In this document: in pieces, positions 44,639 to 54,512 of the stretch
How positions within the stretch are numbered: position 1 is the first letter of the stretch
Layout of the letters: each line of letters begins with the position of its first letter
Assembly (NCBI RefSeq): GCF_900176465.1
Contig: NZ_FWXR01000003.1
Location: 186,001 to 250,000, forward strand
From: Fulvimarina manganoxydans
Lineage (GTDB): Bacteria > Pseudomonadota > Alphaproteobacteria > Rhizobiales > Rhizobiaceae
Direction: 5' to 3'
Length of the DNA stretch: 64,000 bases
Notes under the pieces: model-generated
What the model was told of the DNA's origin: nothing
The model's database searches: none
The model's input: only the letters and a program-made list of their open reading frames with translations
Program-made: the position numbers and the translations under genes

Positions 44639-45985
44639 TTAGTGCTTGTCGCCCTTGAGGAAATGCTCCAGCCAGTGGATGTCGTAACGACCGCGCTTGA
44701 TGTCCTCATCTTCCACCAGATCACGGAAGAGGGGAAGCGTCGTCTTCACGCCATCCAGCACGATCTCGTCAAGCGCACGCTTCAATCGCATCATCGCTTC
44801 CTCGCGCGTGCGACCGTGAACGATCAGCTTGCCGACGAGGCTGTCGTAGAAGGGCGGAATTCGGTATCCGTGATAGGCGGCCGAGTCGATCCGCACGCCG
44901 AGCCCGCCGGGGGCATGGTAATGGGTGATCTCGCCGGGCGAGGGGGCGAAGGTTCGCGGGTCCTCGGCATTGATCCGGCATTCGATCGCATGGCCGGAAA
45001 AGACCACGTCCTTCTGCGTGACGGACAAGCCGTCGCCACTGGCGACACGGATCTGCTCATGAACGAGATCGAGGCCGGTCACTGCTTCTGTCACGGGATG
45101 CTCGACCTGCAGGCGTGTGTTCATCTCGATGAAATAGAACTCGCCGTCCTCGTAGAGGAATTCAATCGTTCCCGCGCCGCGATAGCCGAGGCCCTGCATC
45201 GCCTTTGCGCAGACCATCCCGATGCGCTCGCGCTGCTCGTTGGTCAGGGCCGGCGAATTGGCCTCTTCCCAAACCTTCTGGTGGCGGCGCTGAAGCGAAC
45301 AATCGCGTTCGCCGAGATGGATCGCATTGCCCATACCGTCGCCGAAGACCTGCACCTCGATATGGCGCGGCTTTTCGAGATATTTCTCGATATAGACGGC
45401 GTCGTCGCCAAAGGCGGCGCCGGCTTCGGAGCGGGCGGTGGCGAGCGACACCGGCAATTCCTCGGCGTTTCGCGCGACCTTCATGCCGCGTCCGCCGCCG
45501 CCGGCCGAAGCCTTAACGAGCACCGGATAGCCGATCTCGGCCGCGATCTTCGCGGCTTCCTTATCGTCGGTGACTGCGCCGGGGGAGCCGGGCACCACCG
45601 GAATGCCAAGACGCTGCGCCGTCTTCTTGGCCTCGATCTTGTCGCCCATGACCCGGATATGCTCGGCGGTCGGGCCGATGAAGGTCAATTGATGGGCTTC
45701 GAGAATGTCGGCGAAACGAGCGTTTTCCGAAAGGAAGCCGTAGCCCGGATGGACGGCATCGGCGCCGGTGATCTCGCAAGCCGCGACGATCTGGGGAATG
45801 TTGAGATAGCTGTCGCGGGCGGGCGGCGGACCGATGCAGACGCTTTCATCCGCGAGGCGCACATGCATGGCCGAATTATCGGCCGTCGAATGGACCGCGA
45901 CGGTCTGGATGCCGAGCTCTTTGCAGGCTCTCAGCACGCGGAGCGCGATCTCGCCACGATTGGCGATGAGGACTTTCGAAACCAT
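44639..45985 (-). CDS. accC: Acetyl-CoA carboxylase, biotin carboxylase subunit
   Basis: 448 residues. N-terminal biotin carboxylase domain starting [20 protein letters not shown]-grasp with [14 protein letters not shown]; catalytic region [14 protein letters not shown] and a final ARIE-type domain. It carboxylates biotin on AccB in the first half of malonyl-CoA synthesis. It follows accB by 12 bases on the minus strand and so is co-transcribed with it. Confidence 0.97.
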   Translation of the reverse strand: MVSKVLIANRGEIALRVLRACKELGIQTVAVHSTADNSAMHVRLADESVCIGPPPARDSYLNIPQIVAACEITGADAVHPGYGFLSENARFADILEAHQLTFIGPTAEHIRVMGDKIEAKKTAQRLGIPVVPGSPGAVTDDKEAAKIAAEIGYPVLVKASAGGGGRGMKVARNAEELPVSLATARSEAGAAFGDDAVYIEKYLEKPRHIEVQVFGDGMGNAIHLGERDCSLQRRHQKVWEEANSPALTNEQRERIGMVCAKAMQGLGYRGAGTIEFLYEDGEFYFIEMNTRLQVEHPVTEAVTGLDLVHEQIRVASGDGLSVTQKDVVFSGHAIECRINAEDPRTFAPSPGEITHYHAPGGLGVRIDSAAYHGYRIPPFYDSLVGKLIVHGRTREEAMMRLKRALDEIVLDGVKTTLPLFRDLVEDEDIKRGRYDIHWLEHFLKGDKH

Positions 45986-45997
45986 GGGGTCGCGCCT

Positions 45998-46480
45998 TTA
46001 GCCGATGACGATGAGGGGTTCGCCGTATTCGACCGGTTGCGCGTTTTCGACCAAGATCTTGCGCACTGTTCCGGAGCGCGGCGAGGGGATGTTGTTCATC
46101 GTCTTCATCGCTTCGACGATGCAGATCGTGTCGCCTTCCTTCACGCTCTGGCCCACCTCGACATAGGCTTTCGCGCCGGGCGCCGGAGCGAGATAGACCG
46201 TCCCGACCATGGGGGAGGGAACAGCGCCCTCGTCGACGGCGGGCGCAGGAGCCGCGGCTGGCGCGCCACCCTGTTGAGCCGGTGCCGGCGCCGCGTGTTG
46301 CGGTGCCATCGGCGCCTGGACCTGAAAATGTTGCGGATAGACCATTGGGGCCGCTTCGACCTTCCGTGTCAGTCGGACCCGAAGCTTGTCGTGTTCTACC
46401 TCGATCTCGGTCAGTTCGCTCTCTCTGAGAATGCCCGCCAGCTGGCGTACGAGATCGGGGTCCACGCTTTTATCCGTCAT
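45998..46480 (-). CDS. accB: Acetyl-CoA carboxylase biotin carboxyl carrier protein
   Basis: 160 residues. An N-terminal helical part is followed by an Ala/Pro-rich flexible linker (about 50-85) and a C-terminal biotinyl domain with Lys126 in VEAMKTMN as the biotin attachment site. It shuttles carboxylated biotin between AccC and the carboxyltransferase. In many relatives aroQ (3-dehydroquinate dehydratase) lies between accB and dsbA; here only 279 bases without a gene separate them. Confidence 0.96.
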   Translation of the reverse strand: MTDKSVDPDLVRQLAGILRESELTEIEVEHDKLRVRLTRKVEAAPMVYPQHFQVQAPMAPQHAAPAPAQQGGAPAAAPAPAVDEGAVPSPMVGTVYLAPAPGAKAYVEVGQSVKEGDTICIVEAMKTMNNIPSPRSGTVRKILVENAQPVEYGEPLIVIG

Positions 46481-46759
46481 TGTTTGTCCCTGTCGCTATC
46501 GCGTCGGCCGTTTCCCTCGGCACTTGAAAGTGGCCGCCCTCAGCAATTGGGCAAGGGCGATCAGGAGGGCCCGCGAGGCCGGTTTTCGTCCATCGCGCCG
46601 GTGCATGCACTCTTGGCGTCGCGATTTCAACGGTTCTAACCCGGCTTTCGACGACTTTGCGCCGGTTTTGGGGCGGTTTCGCTGTTTTTGATAGCCGTCA
46701 GCAGGAAGAGACCTGGCAGAGCCGCCTCGCCCCATCCCGTCTTCAGCTTTGGTTCGGCG
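46481..46759. other. Gap between accB and the dsbA-like gene
   Basis: 279 bases. No open reading frame with recognisable features and no clear terminator was found. It should carry the accBC promoter. No remnant of aroQ could be seen by reading. Confidence 0.5.
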
Positions 46760-47530
46760 TCAGCTGCAATCGGCCTTCCCGCATTCGCGCATGTTCCCGA
46801 CAGCTTGTTTGAGCCCATCGATCCCGACGCGCGCCTGGATGACCTCGCCGCCGATCACGTAAGAGGGCGTCCCGTTGATCTGAAGATTGGCGGCGAGATC
46901 CTGGATCGCCTGCAGCTCTTGGATATGGCCCGTGTCGTTCATCTTCGCTTCGATCGCGTCGGCTTCGACGCCAAGATCCTTGGCGACTTCGAGGGCCGCG
47001 GCCTTGTCGGCCATCGACCGCCGGGCGAGCAGAGCGCGATGGAATTCGGGGTATTTCTGCGGCGCCAGATCGCGAAAGGCAAGGCTCACCCGCGAGGCTT
47101 CGATCGATTGCGGCCCGAGGATCGGAAATTCCTTGAGCACGAATCGCACATTGTCGTCGGCCTCGATCAGGGCGTTCATGTCTTCGAGCGCCTGCCGGCA
47201 ATAGCCGCAATTGTAATCGAAGAACTCGACCACCGTGACGTCGCCATTCGGATTGCCGAGGACCATGCCCTCCGGGGCGTCGGTCAGCGTGTCACCGGCC
47301 TTCGCGATGACGTCGGCGCGTGCTTCGCGCTGAGCATTGGCCTGTTTGGTCTGCAGCGCATCCATCGCTTCGATGAGCACTTCCGGGTTGGCGATGAGAT
47401 AATCGCGGATGATCGTCTCGATTGCGGCTTTCTCCTCGCCCTTGAAGGGCACCTCGGCGAGCGTCGGAGCGGTTGCTGCGCCAAGAGCGATCGCGCTCGC
47501 AAGCAGGGTCTTCGTCAGTAGCGATCTCAT
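46760..47530 (-). CDS. DsbA-family periplasmic thiol:disulfide oxidoreductase
   Basis: 256 residues from ATG 47530. A signal peptide (about 1-25, ending LAEVPF) is followed by a short helical region and the thioredoxin/DsbA domain with the active site Cys108-Gly-Tyr-Cys111 and a cis-Pro in INGTPSYVIGG. It resembles ScsC/BdbD-type DsbA proteins of alphaproteobacteria, catalysing disulfide formation or isomerisation. It lies 28 bases after the M48 protease gene on the same strand. Confidence 0.9.
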   Translation of the reverse strand: MRSLLTKTLLASAIALGAATAPTLAEVPFKGEEKAAIETIIRDYLIANPEVLIEAMDALQTKQANAQREARADVIAKAGDTLTDAPEGMVLGNPNGDVTVVEFFDYNCGYCRQALEDMNALIEADDNVRFVLKEFPILGPQSIEASRVSLAFRDLAPQKYPEFHRALLARRSMADKAAALEVAKDLGVEADAIEAKMNDTGHIQELQAIQDLAANLQINGTPSYVIGGEVIQARVGIDGLKQAVGNMRECGKADCS

Positions 47531-47558
47531 CGGATTATCCTTTTCGTCTCGTCCCTCG

Positions 47559-48941
47559 TCAGGGCCTGGGCGTCGATACGATATCGCGGGCTCTGCGTCC
47601 CGCAGGTGTCGAGGGCGCAAGTTTTTGGGCCGCGCGCGCAGCGAAAATGCGCGCATCCGTCAGGCGGCCTGTGTTCCAATATTGCTCGGCCGTCGCAAGT
47701 TCGGCCCGACCGATATCGCCTTTGCGGCCATAGGCCATAGCAAGGAAGCGATAGGCGTTGGCATTGCTCGGATCGCGTCGAAGCGCTTCCTCGATGAGAT
47801 CGATGGCCTCCGGCAGCACGGCTGGATCGCCGCTGACGACCAGCGCCTGGCCGATCTCGGCTCGCAAAAGGCTGGAATTGGACCGATCGAGCTTGGTGGC
47901 CGTGCGATAGGCCTTGGCGGCTTCCGCGCCCCGCCCGGCTTCTAGAAGGATCTCGCCCTTCAATTCGGCGAACCAGGGATTTTGGGGGCGAGCGGCGATG
48001 AGCGCGTCGACCTTCTTCAGTGCTGAACTCGACGAGCCGGCGAGATGGGTCTCGATCGCGTCGCCGTAAAAGGCCGCGATCGATCGCGGATCGCGGGAGA
48101 AGAGACGCTTGGCATCGCCAGGACTCCCCGTATAGGCGGCGATCTTCGCGCGCGCGAGTTGATGGCGTTCGACAAGGCGGGGATCGTCCGGCTTGCTCCA
48201 ATAGGGGCTGCGCCGCGCGGCATCCTCGATCGCGGCAGCGCGGTCGTTCGGCATGGGATGGGAGGAAAGGTAGTTGCGCCCGCTGGAGCGCGAGAAGAAG
48301 CTCTGACGATCGAGATTGCGGAAGGAATCGACGAGGCCGCGTCCGGACAATCCGGCCCGTTCGAGATAGGTGAGGGCGGCGCGGTCTGCGGTCATCTCCT
48401 CTCCACGCTTGTAGGCCATCAGATCGCGGGCCGCGAGACCCGTGCCGCCGGCCATGATGCCGGTGCCGGCCTGTGCCGCTTCGCGCGAACCGGTGGCGGC
48501 GCCCGCCGCCGCGACGCCAAGCCCTAAGAGGCTGGTGACGGCGGTCAGCACCTTGGCGTTTTCGATGCGCTCGCGAAGACGGAGCTGATGGCCGCCGGCG
48601 AGGTGCCCCATCTCATGGGCGAGCACGCCTTGTAGCTGGCCGGGCGTCTCCGTCGCCAGGATCGCGCCAGTGTTGACGAAGATGCGGCTGCCGGACACGA
48701 AGGCGTTGAAATCGGACGAATTGACCAGAATGATCTCGATGCCCGAACGCGACAGACCGGCGGCCTTCAGGAGCGGCGCGGCGTATTCCGTGACGAGCTG
48801 TTCGATCTCCGCATCGCGGACGATCGGCAGATTACCCTTGGACGACGGAGCGGCTTCGGCAACGGGGCCTGTCAAGGCGACGCAAGCTGCGGCCATGGCA
48901 GACAGGCCGGTCCGGGCGAGCGAGCTGATACGTCGGAACAT
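47559..48941 (-). CDS. M48-family metalloprotease with TPR domain (BepA/YfgC-like)
   Basis: 460 residues from ATG 48941. A signal peptide (about 1-30) is followed by the M48 peptidase domain with HEMGH at 109-113 and the third zinc ligand Glu in GEEMTADRAAL, then TPR-like helices (about 280-440). BepA-type proteins act in the periplasm on outer-membrane protein assembly. The dsbA-like gene next to it probably shares its transcript, a sensible pairing for envelope protein quality control. Confidence 0.88.
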   Translation of the reverse strand: MFRRISSLARTGLSAMAAACVALTGPVAEAAPSSKGNLPIVRDAEIEQLVTEYAAPLLKAAGLSRSGIEIILVNSSDFNAFVSGSRIFVNTGAILATETPGQLQGVLAHEMGHLAGGHQLRLRERIENAKVLTAVTSLLGLGVAAAGAATGSREAAQAGTGIMAGGTGLAARDLMAYKRGEEMTADRAALTYLERAGLSGRGLVDSFRNLDRQSFFSRSSGRNYLSSHPMPNDRAAAIEDAARRSPYWSKPDDPRLVERHQLARAKIAAYTGSPGDAKRLFSRDPRSIAAFYGDAIETHLAGSSSSALKKVDALIAARPQNPWFAELKGEILLEAGRGAEAAKAYRTATKLDRSNSSLLRAEIGQALVVSGDPAVLPEAIDLIEEALRRDPSNANAYRFLAMAYGRKGDIGRAELATAEQYWNTGRLTDARIFAARAAQKLAPSTPAGRRARDIVSTPRP

Positions 48942-49099
48942 GTCGAAAGAGACCTCCGGCTTCGATTTCGACAGGGGTTGCATTCGGCCGGTCGAGACCG
49001 TCAAACCATCGTCGAGACGACCACTCCTCGTCACCTCAAGGTGGCGAAAGGACGGCATCACGCTTGGCCGAAGCCGATTGCGAGCACAAGAGAGGCATT

Positions 49100-50269
49100 A
49101 TGGATACACCTGGTTTCAAGCCTTCGGCCCGGGCCCATGTGGAACCGTTTCGGGCGATGGCGGTCATGGCGGCGGCGAACCGGCTGAAGGCCGCCGGGTC
49201 GAAGGTCTTGTCCCTGGCCGTCGGGCAGCCGGCGGCGCCGGCTCCACGCGCAGCAAGAGAGGCGGCTCAGGCGATGCTCGCCCATGGCCGCGTCGCTTAC
49301 ACCGATGCGATGGGGCGGGCCGACATCCGTGAGGCGATCGCCGGACACTATGAACAGGCGCATGGCGTCGTTATCGATCCCCGGCGGGTGATGATCACCT
49401 CGGGTGCGTCCGCCGGATTCAACATCGCCTTTCTGGCGGCGTTCGACGTCGGCGCGCGAATCGCCATCGCCTCGCCGGGCTATCCGGCCTACCGCAACAT
49501 CATGCGCGCGCTCGGCATCGAGCCGGTGGAGATCGCCGTCGGACCCACCGAGGACTATGTCTTGACCGCGGACCGGCTCGAAGGCGTCTTTGCCGAACGG
49601 CCTTTCCAAGGCGTTCTGATCGCCAATCCCGCCAATCCGACGGGCACCATGACGTCGCCTGAGGACTTCAGGGCGATCGTCGAATTCTGCGACCGGCGCG
49701 GTGTGCGCTTCATCTCCGACGAGATCTATCATCGTCTGGGTTTCGGCAAGCCGGAAGTGAGCGCCCTCGAATTTACTCAAAGCGCCGTGGTCGTGAATTC
49801 CTTCTCGAAGTATTACGCCATGACAGGCTGGCGGATCGGCTGGGCGGTTTTGCCGGAGGACCTTGTCGAGGTCTCGGAACGCATCGGCCAGAATCTCTAT
49901 ATCTCCGCGTCCGAAATCTCCCAGGTTGCGGCGCTCGCCGCTCTCGGGGCGAGCGAGGAACTCGATGCGGTGCGCGAAACCTATCGACGCAATCGCGAGC
50001 GGATGATCGCCGAACTGCCCGGCATCGGCTTTCGCGACATCGCGCCGATCGACGGGGCGTTCTATGCCTATGCCGCGATCCCTGACGGTGATTGGAACGC
50101 GACGCAATTCGCCAAGGCACTGCTCGACGAGAGCCTTGTGGCGGTGACGCCCGGCATCGACTTCGATCCGGTGAGCGGGGCTCGCTTCGTTCGTCTGTCC
50201 TATGCTTGCGACGAGACGAGCCTTGCCGAAGCCTTGGAGCGGATGGGGCACTTCGTCACCCGTCGCTAA
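49100..50269 (+). CDS. Class I/II pyridoxal-phosphate aminotransferase
   Basis: 389 residues from ATG 49100, with AGAGG four bases before it. The PLP Lys237 is in NSFSKYYAMTGWRIGW, preceded by NPANPTGT and SDEIYH. It is an aspartate-aminotransferase-like fold I enzyme; its amino donor is unknown. Divergent from the M48 protease gene across 158 bases and convergent with rne. Confidence 0.92.
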   Translation: MDTPGFKPSARAHVEPFRAMAVMAAANRLKAAGSKVLSLAVGQPAAPAPRAAREAAQAMLAHGRVAYTDAMGRADIREAIAGHYEQAHGVVIDPRRVMITSGASAGFNIAFLAAFDVGARIAIASPGYPAYRNIMRALGIEPVEIAVGPTEDYVLTADRLEGVFAERPFQGVLIANPANPTGTMTSPEDFRAIVEFCDRRGVRFISDEIYHRLGFGKPEVSALEFTQSAVVVNSFSKYYAMTGWRIGWAVLPEDLVEVSERIGQNLYISASEISQVAALAALGASEELDAVRETYRRNRERMIAELPGIGFRDIAPIDGAFYAYAAIPDGDWNATQFAKALLDESLVAVTPGIDFDPVSGARFVRLSYACDETSLAEALERMGHFVTRR

Positions 50270-50396
50270 GGGCCCTCATCATGAGAAAGGCGGGGGCCGA
50301 AGCACCCCGCCGTCCTGTGTTTTCAGTCATTTCTAATCCGGTGGGGGGCCGACGCCTATGATGCGCGCGGCCGCCGCTTTCAGCCGCCGGATCCGC

Positions 50397-53300
50397 TCAA
50401 AGAAACCCCCGACGAGACCACCAGCCGGTGCGGCGCGGCCGCTCATCCTCGCCCTCGCTCTCGCTGCCAGAGGTGACGACCGGTTGGGTCAACGGCGCCG
50501 CTGTCGCCGCGGGCTCGTCGACCGTCTCGCTTGTCATATCCGCGTCAGCCTCTGCCACGTTCTCTGCGACCGGAGGCGTTTCGGTATCGGCGGATGGCTG
50601 CTCTTCAGACGCCGCTGCTTCAACCTGCTGAGGCTCTTTCTCGCCTTCGGCGGACACGGAGACAGCAGCGGCCTCGGCGCGATCGCTTTCAATTACCGCA
50701 GACTTGGTCTCCAGAACCTCGACCTCATCGGATGTGTCGTTGTATGCCGCGACTGGCGCTGCGCTTTCATCCTGATTTGTGGGCTCGACCAATTTCGCGA
50801 CCGGCTCGTCGAGCCGTTCGTCGGCGTTGGCCGCCGGCGTCGGAGCCGTTTCGGCTTCCGGAGCCTCGTCCAAGGTCGACGTCACGACCGGTTCGCTCAA
50901 ATCCGGCTCGACAACACCCTTTTCGGCTGGCGTCTCGGTGTCGGCTGCGCTGACCGGTTCCTCCGCCTCAGGGCCCTGGTCCGAAGTCTCGCCGCTCTTC
51001 TGTTCACCCGGCTTTGCATCGTCAGACGGTGCCTTGGCGCTTGAAGCCGCGACGGCGTCGCCGTCATGGCGCTCGTCATTGTCGTTCGCCTGGTCGTCGC
51101 GATTGTTGGTCCCGTCGCGATGACGACGACCGCCGCGACGACCCCGACGGCGCCGGCGCCGACCAGAGCCGTTCTGGCCGTTTTCGTCATTGTCCGAGTC
51201 GCTCGTCTCATCGTCGCTGTCGTCATCGGAATCGTCATCGTCGGACGCGCTCTCGGCATCGCCGTTCGTCTCGGCTTCGTCTCCTTTGCCGCCGCGCCGC
51301 CGCCGCCGGCGTCGTTTGCGCCGCTTGTTGCCGCTGTCGTCATCCTCGTCGCTCTCAGCGATCAAATTCCGGGCCTCAGGCTCCGAGGCTTCCACGCTTT
51401 CGTCCTCGGCCTCGAGAGCCGCGGCCTCGCGCGCCAGTTCCTCGTCGATCGCATCTTCCGCGCTCATCGAGATCGGGCTGACGAATTCCTTGGTGATCGG
51501 CTGGGTCGAGGGGCCACCCGCCTCGATCGTCAGGCCCTGATGGCCGATGGAGGCGTCGGCCTCGATCAGGATGCGCAGGCCATGCGTTTGCTCGAGATCG
51601 TCGATGTGATGACGCTTCTCGTTGAGGATATAGAGCGCCGTCTCGATCGGCACTTTCACGATGATGTCGTTGCTGGCGTTCTTCTGGATATATTCCTCGA
51701 TATGGCGGACCGCATGGAGCGCCAGAGAGGAGGCCGAACGGATGAGCCCTGCGCCTTCGCAGACCGGGCAGGCGCGCATGGTCGATTCCAGGACGCTCGC
51801 GCGGATACGCTGACGGCTCATCTCCAGAAGGCCGAAATGCGAAATCTTGCCGACCTGGATTCGCGCCCGGTCGTTCTTCAGGCAGTCCTTCAGCTTCTTC
51901 TCGACGGCGCGATTGTTGCGCTTCTCGTCCATATCGATGAAGTCGACCACGATGAGGCCGGCGAGATCACGCAGGCGCAGCTGGCGCGCGACCTCCTCGG
52001 CCGCCTCCAGATTGGTCTGGAGAGCCGTCGATTCAATCGACATTTCGCGGGTCGAGCGACCCGAATTGACGTCGATGGCAACCAGCGCTTCGGTCTGGTT
52101 GATGATGATGTAGCCGCCCGATTTCAGCGTCACATGGGGCTGCAGCATCTTGTCGAGCTGGCCCTCGATCCCTTGGCGCGCAAAGATCGGCACGGGCTCG
52201 TTATAGGGCTGAACCGCTTTCGCCTGGCTCGGCATCAGCATCCGCATGAAGTCCTTGGCTTCGCGGTAGCCGGCTTCGCCGGAGACGAGAACCTGGTCGA
52301 TGTCCTTGTTGTAGAGGTCGCGGATCGACCGCTTGATGAGGCTGCCTTCCTCGTAGACGAGGGCGGGCGCCGTAGACTGCAGCGTCAGCGTGCGCACCGA
52401 CTCCCAAAGCCGCATCAGATATTCGTAGTCGCGCTTGACCTCGGCCTTGGTGCGGTTCGCTCCGGCCGTGCGCAGAATGATGCCCATGCCGCGCGGCACG
52501 TCGAGTTCGCGCACGACGTCCTTCAGACGCTTGCGATCGGCCTGGTTGGTGATCTTGCGCGAAATGCCGCCGCCGCGCGCCGTGTTCGGCATGAGAACCG
52601 AATAGCGTCCTGCGAGTGACAGATAAGTGGTTAGTGCGGCGCCCTTGTTGCCGCGCTCTTCCTTGACGACCTGGACGAGCAGGATCTGTCGGCGCTTGAT
52701 GACCTCTTGGATCTTATACTGCTTGCGGGGACGAGCCTGACGGACAGGCACCTCCTCCATCGCGTCCTCGGACCCGATCTCGTCGATGTCGTCGGAATCG
52801 TCGTCCGAGCCGTTGTCGTCATCGCCGTCCTGGTCGTTGCCGTTGCGCGCCTCGGCATTCGGCTTGCGCCGACCGCGCCGACGTCCGCGCCCACGGCGAG
52901 CGCCATTTGAGCGCTCCGAGGAGGGGCCACCTTCCTCGTCTTCAGATGATGAATCGTCCGAATCGGAGTCGTCAGCCTCCTCGTCTTCGGCGTCCTCGTC
53001 ATCATCCTCGTCGGAGCTGTCGTCCTCGTCCTCGGCGCTATCGCTGTCGTCGTCTTGGTCGTTGTCCCGATCGTGCTTCCGCGCCTTCACTTCACCGGAG
53101 GCGTCGTCGTCGGCTTGGATGCCTGCTTCGTCCGATGCGCCATCCTGCTGCGCGTTCGGAGCATCGTCACCCGCCGTAATTGCGTCTGCGTCGCCATCAT
53201 AGGAAGACGCAACCGACGTCTCGTCCGAGCCGTCGCTATCGATCTCGACACCATCCGTGTCGACGCTCTCGGAAACGCTATCCTCGTCGGAACGCTTGCG

Positions 53301-53666
53301 CGCGGCCGCCTTGGCAGGCCGGCGCCGACGCTTCTCAGGCCGCTCGACGACGTCGTCTTCGTCGTCGTCTTCGTGACCACGAGCCAACTCCTCGGCCAGA
53401 AGCGCTTCGCGATCGGCCTTGGGGATCTGGTAATAGTCGGGATGGATTTCGCTGAAAGCCAAGAACCCGTGACGGTTCCCACCATATTCCACGAAGGCGG
53501 CCTGCAGGGACGGTTCGACCCGGGTCACTTTCGCGAGATAGATATTTCCTTTCAGCTGCTTCTTATGCTCGGACTCGAAATCGAATTCTTCGACGCGATT
53601 ACCGCGGACGACGACGACGCGCGTCTCTTCCGGATGGGACGCGTCGATCAGCATTTTGTTGGCCAT
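50397..53666 (-). CDS. rne: Ribonuclease E
   Basis: 1089 residues from ATG 53666, preceded by GGAGAG. N-terminal catalytic half: S1-like start (MLIDASHPEETRVV, KVTRVEPSLQAAFVEYGG), interrupted at about 85-310 by a long acidic/Ser-rich insertion; then RNase H-like and DNase I-like domains with AIDVNSG and the zinc link CPVCEGAGL. The C-terminal half alternates arginine-rich (RRRRRGG) and acidic stretches, the scaffold that assembles the degradosome. RNase E cuts AU-rich single-stranded RNA and processes rRNA and tRNA. The gene has an 846-bp upstream region shared with the divergent amiC-like gene, and could be autoregulated. Confidence 0.97.
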   Translation of the reverse strand: MANKMLIDASHPEETRVVVVRGNRVEEFDFESEHKKQLKGNIYLAKVTRVEPSLQAAFVEYGGNRHGFLAFSEIHPDYYQIPKADREALLAEELARGHEDDDEDDVVERPEKRRRRPAKAAARKRSDEDSVSESVDTDGVEIDSDGSDETSVASSYDGDADAITAGDDAPNAQQDGASDEAGIQADDDASGEVKARKHDRDNDQDDDSDSAEDEDDSSDEDDDEDAEDEEADDSDSDDSSSEDEEGGPSSERSNGARRGRGRRRGRRKPNAEARNGNDQDGDDDNGSDDDSDDIDEIGSEDAMEEVPVRQARPRKQYKIQEVIKRRQILLVQVVKEERGNKGAALTTYLSLAGRYSVLMPNTARGGGISRKITNQADRKRLKDVVRELDVPRGMGIILRTAGANRTKAEVKRDYEYLMRLWESVRTLTLQSTAPALVYEEGSLIKRSIRDLYNKDIDQVLVSGEAGYREAKDFMRMLMPSQAKAVQPYNEPVPIFARQGIEGQLDKMLQPHVTLKSGGYIIINQTEALVAIDVNSGRSTREMSIESTALQTNLEAAEEVARQLRLRDLAGLIVVDFIDMDEKRNNRAVEKKLKDCLKNDRARIQVGKISHFGLLEMSRQRIRASVLESTMRACPVCEGAGLIRSASSLALHAVRHIEEYIQKNASNDIIVKVPIETALYILNEKRHHIDDLEQTHGLRILIEADASIGHQGLTIEAGGPSTQPITKEFVSPISMSAEDAIDEELAREAAALEAEDESVEASEPEARNLIAESDEDDDSGNKRRKRRRRRRRGGKGDEAETNGDAESASDDDDSDDDSDDETSDSDNDENGQNGSGRRRRRRGRRGGRRHRDGTNNRDDQANDNDERHDGDAVAASSAKAPSDDAKPGEQKSGETSDQGPEAEEPVSAADTETPAEKGVVEPDLSEPVVTSTLDEAPEAETAPTPAANADERLDEPVAKLVEPTNQDESAAPVAAYNDTSDEVEVLETKSAVIESDRAEAAAVSVSAEGEKEPQQVEAAASEEQPSADTETPPVAENVAEADADMTSETVDEPAATAAPLTQPVVTSGSESEGEDERPRRTGWWSRRGFL

Positions 53667-54512
53667 GGACACTCTCCAAGGCCCGGTCGCTACGATCGGC
53701 TAGGCTTCTGAACGATGGCAAGGCGGAATACGTAAGGCGCCGGGCCGCAAGCAGATCCGTCGCTCGATCCCCCGCTTCCGCTCTCAGCCGCGAGACGCTT
53801 CTGTCCGCTCGTGCGGACTGCGTTTCCTGCGGCGATGGTCGGAGCATCGTGGTCAAGACGGACCCTTGCAAATACGACTGGGTGGCTGCTTTCACAGCCG
53901 ATGGATGGCCGACCCCATTTGATATCCAGGGCGAGGCCGTATGCCGGGCGAGGGCTCATAAGCACGCTCCCGGCAGGAATTCGGGAAGCCTTCTTCGGAC
54001 GAACGGGACGAATGGCGTGACCAGACGAGCGGCATGGATCGCCGTTCTCGTCTCCGCCGAATAATCGTCGTCGCGCTGCCGATCCCTTTGATCGTCATCC
54101 CGACTGGGGCTTCTGCGTTACTCTTATGCGTTGCCTGGAAAAGAAACAAGGGCACAAAACCCCGTGGCTGGCTTCGCGCAAGCTAAGGCATCACAGTATG
54201 GCGATGGTGGCCTTGTATCGCTTTAGCGCCTTCCGACTGCCGACGGGACAGGCCGACGACGAGGTGAGACGCGTCAAGCCCTGGCCACATTCCTCACGGA
54301 TCGGAGCGGGGAGCGGCGTCGATGTCCTTGAGAGATGCGCTCGGTCAGAAGCTGTCTCTCGTTGGCTTTCGCAATTGACATTCTTTTGAGGGGAGGCGGT
54401 GAATTGTGATACGGGCTTCAAATCCAGGAGATGAATTGTCGAAACGTCGGGCGCGTTCCAATTTAAGACGCGGCTCGGTGCGACCTTAAGGAAAGCGAGA
54501 GGGACGCGATCC
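53667..54512. other. 846-bp divergent region between rne and the amidase gene
   Basis: The longest gene-free stretch in the window. No open reading frame with plausible features was seen. A TTGACA box lies at 54375-54380 on the plus strand, upstream of the amidase gene. A long rne 5' leader, known in other bacteria for feedback control by RNase E, is a reasonable expectation. Small RNAs here cannot be excluded. Confidence 0.6.

Noticed and set aside
51066-52619. 517-codon open frame opposite rne
   Set aside because: Antisense shadow of the RNase E gene with no recognisable features.
52780-53380. Microsatellite-like runs of TCG/TCC/TCT triplets
   Set aside because: They encode the acidic Asp/Glu/Ser stretches of RNase E in frame, so they are coding low-complexity sequence, not a separate repeat element.
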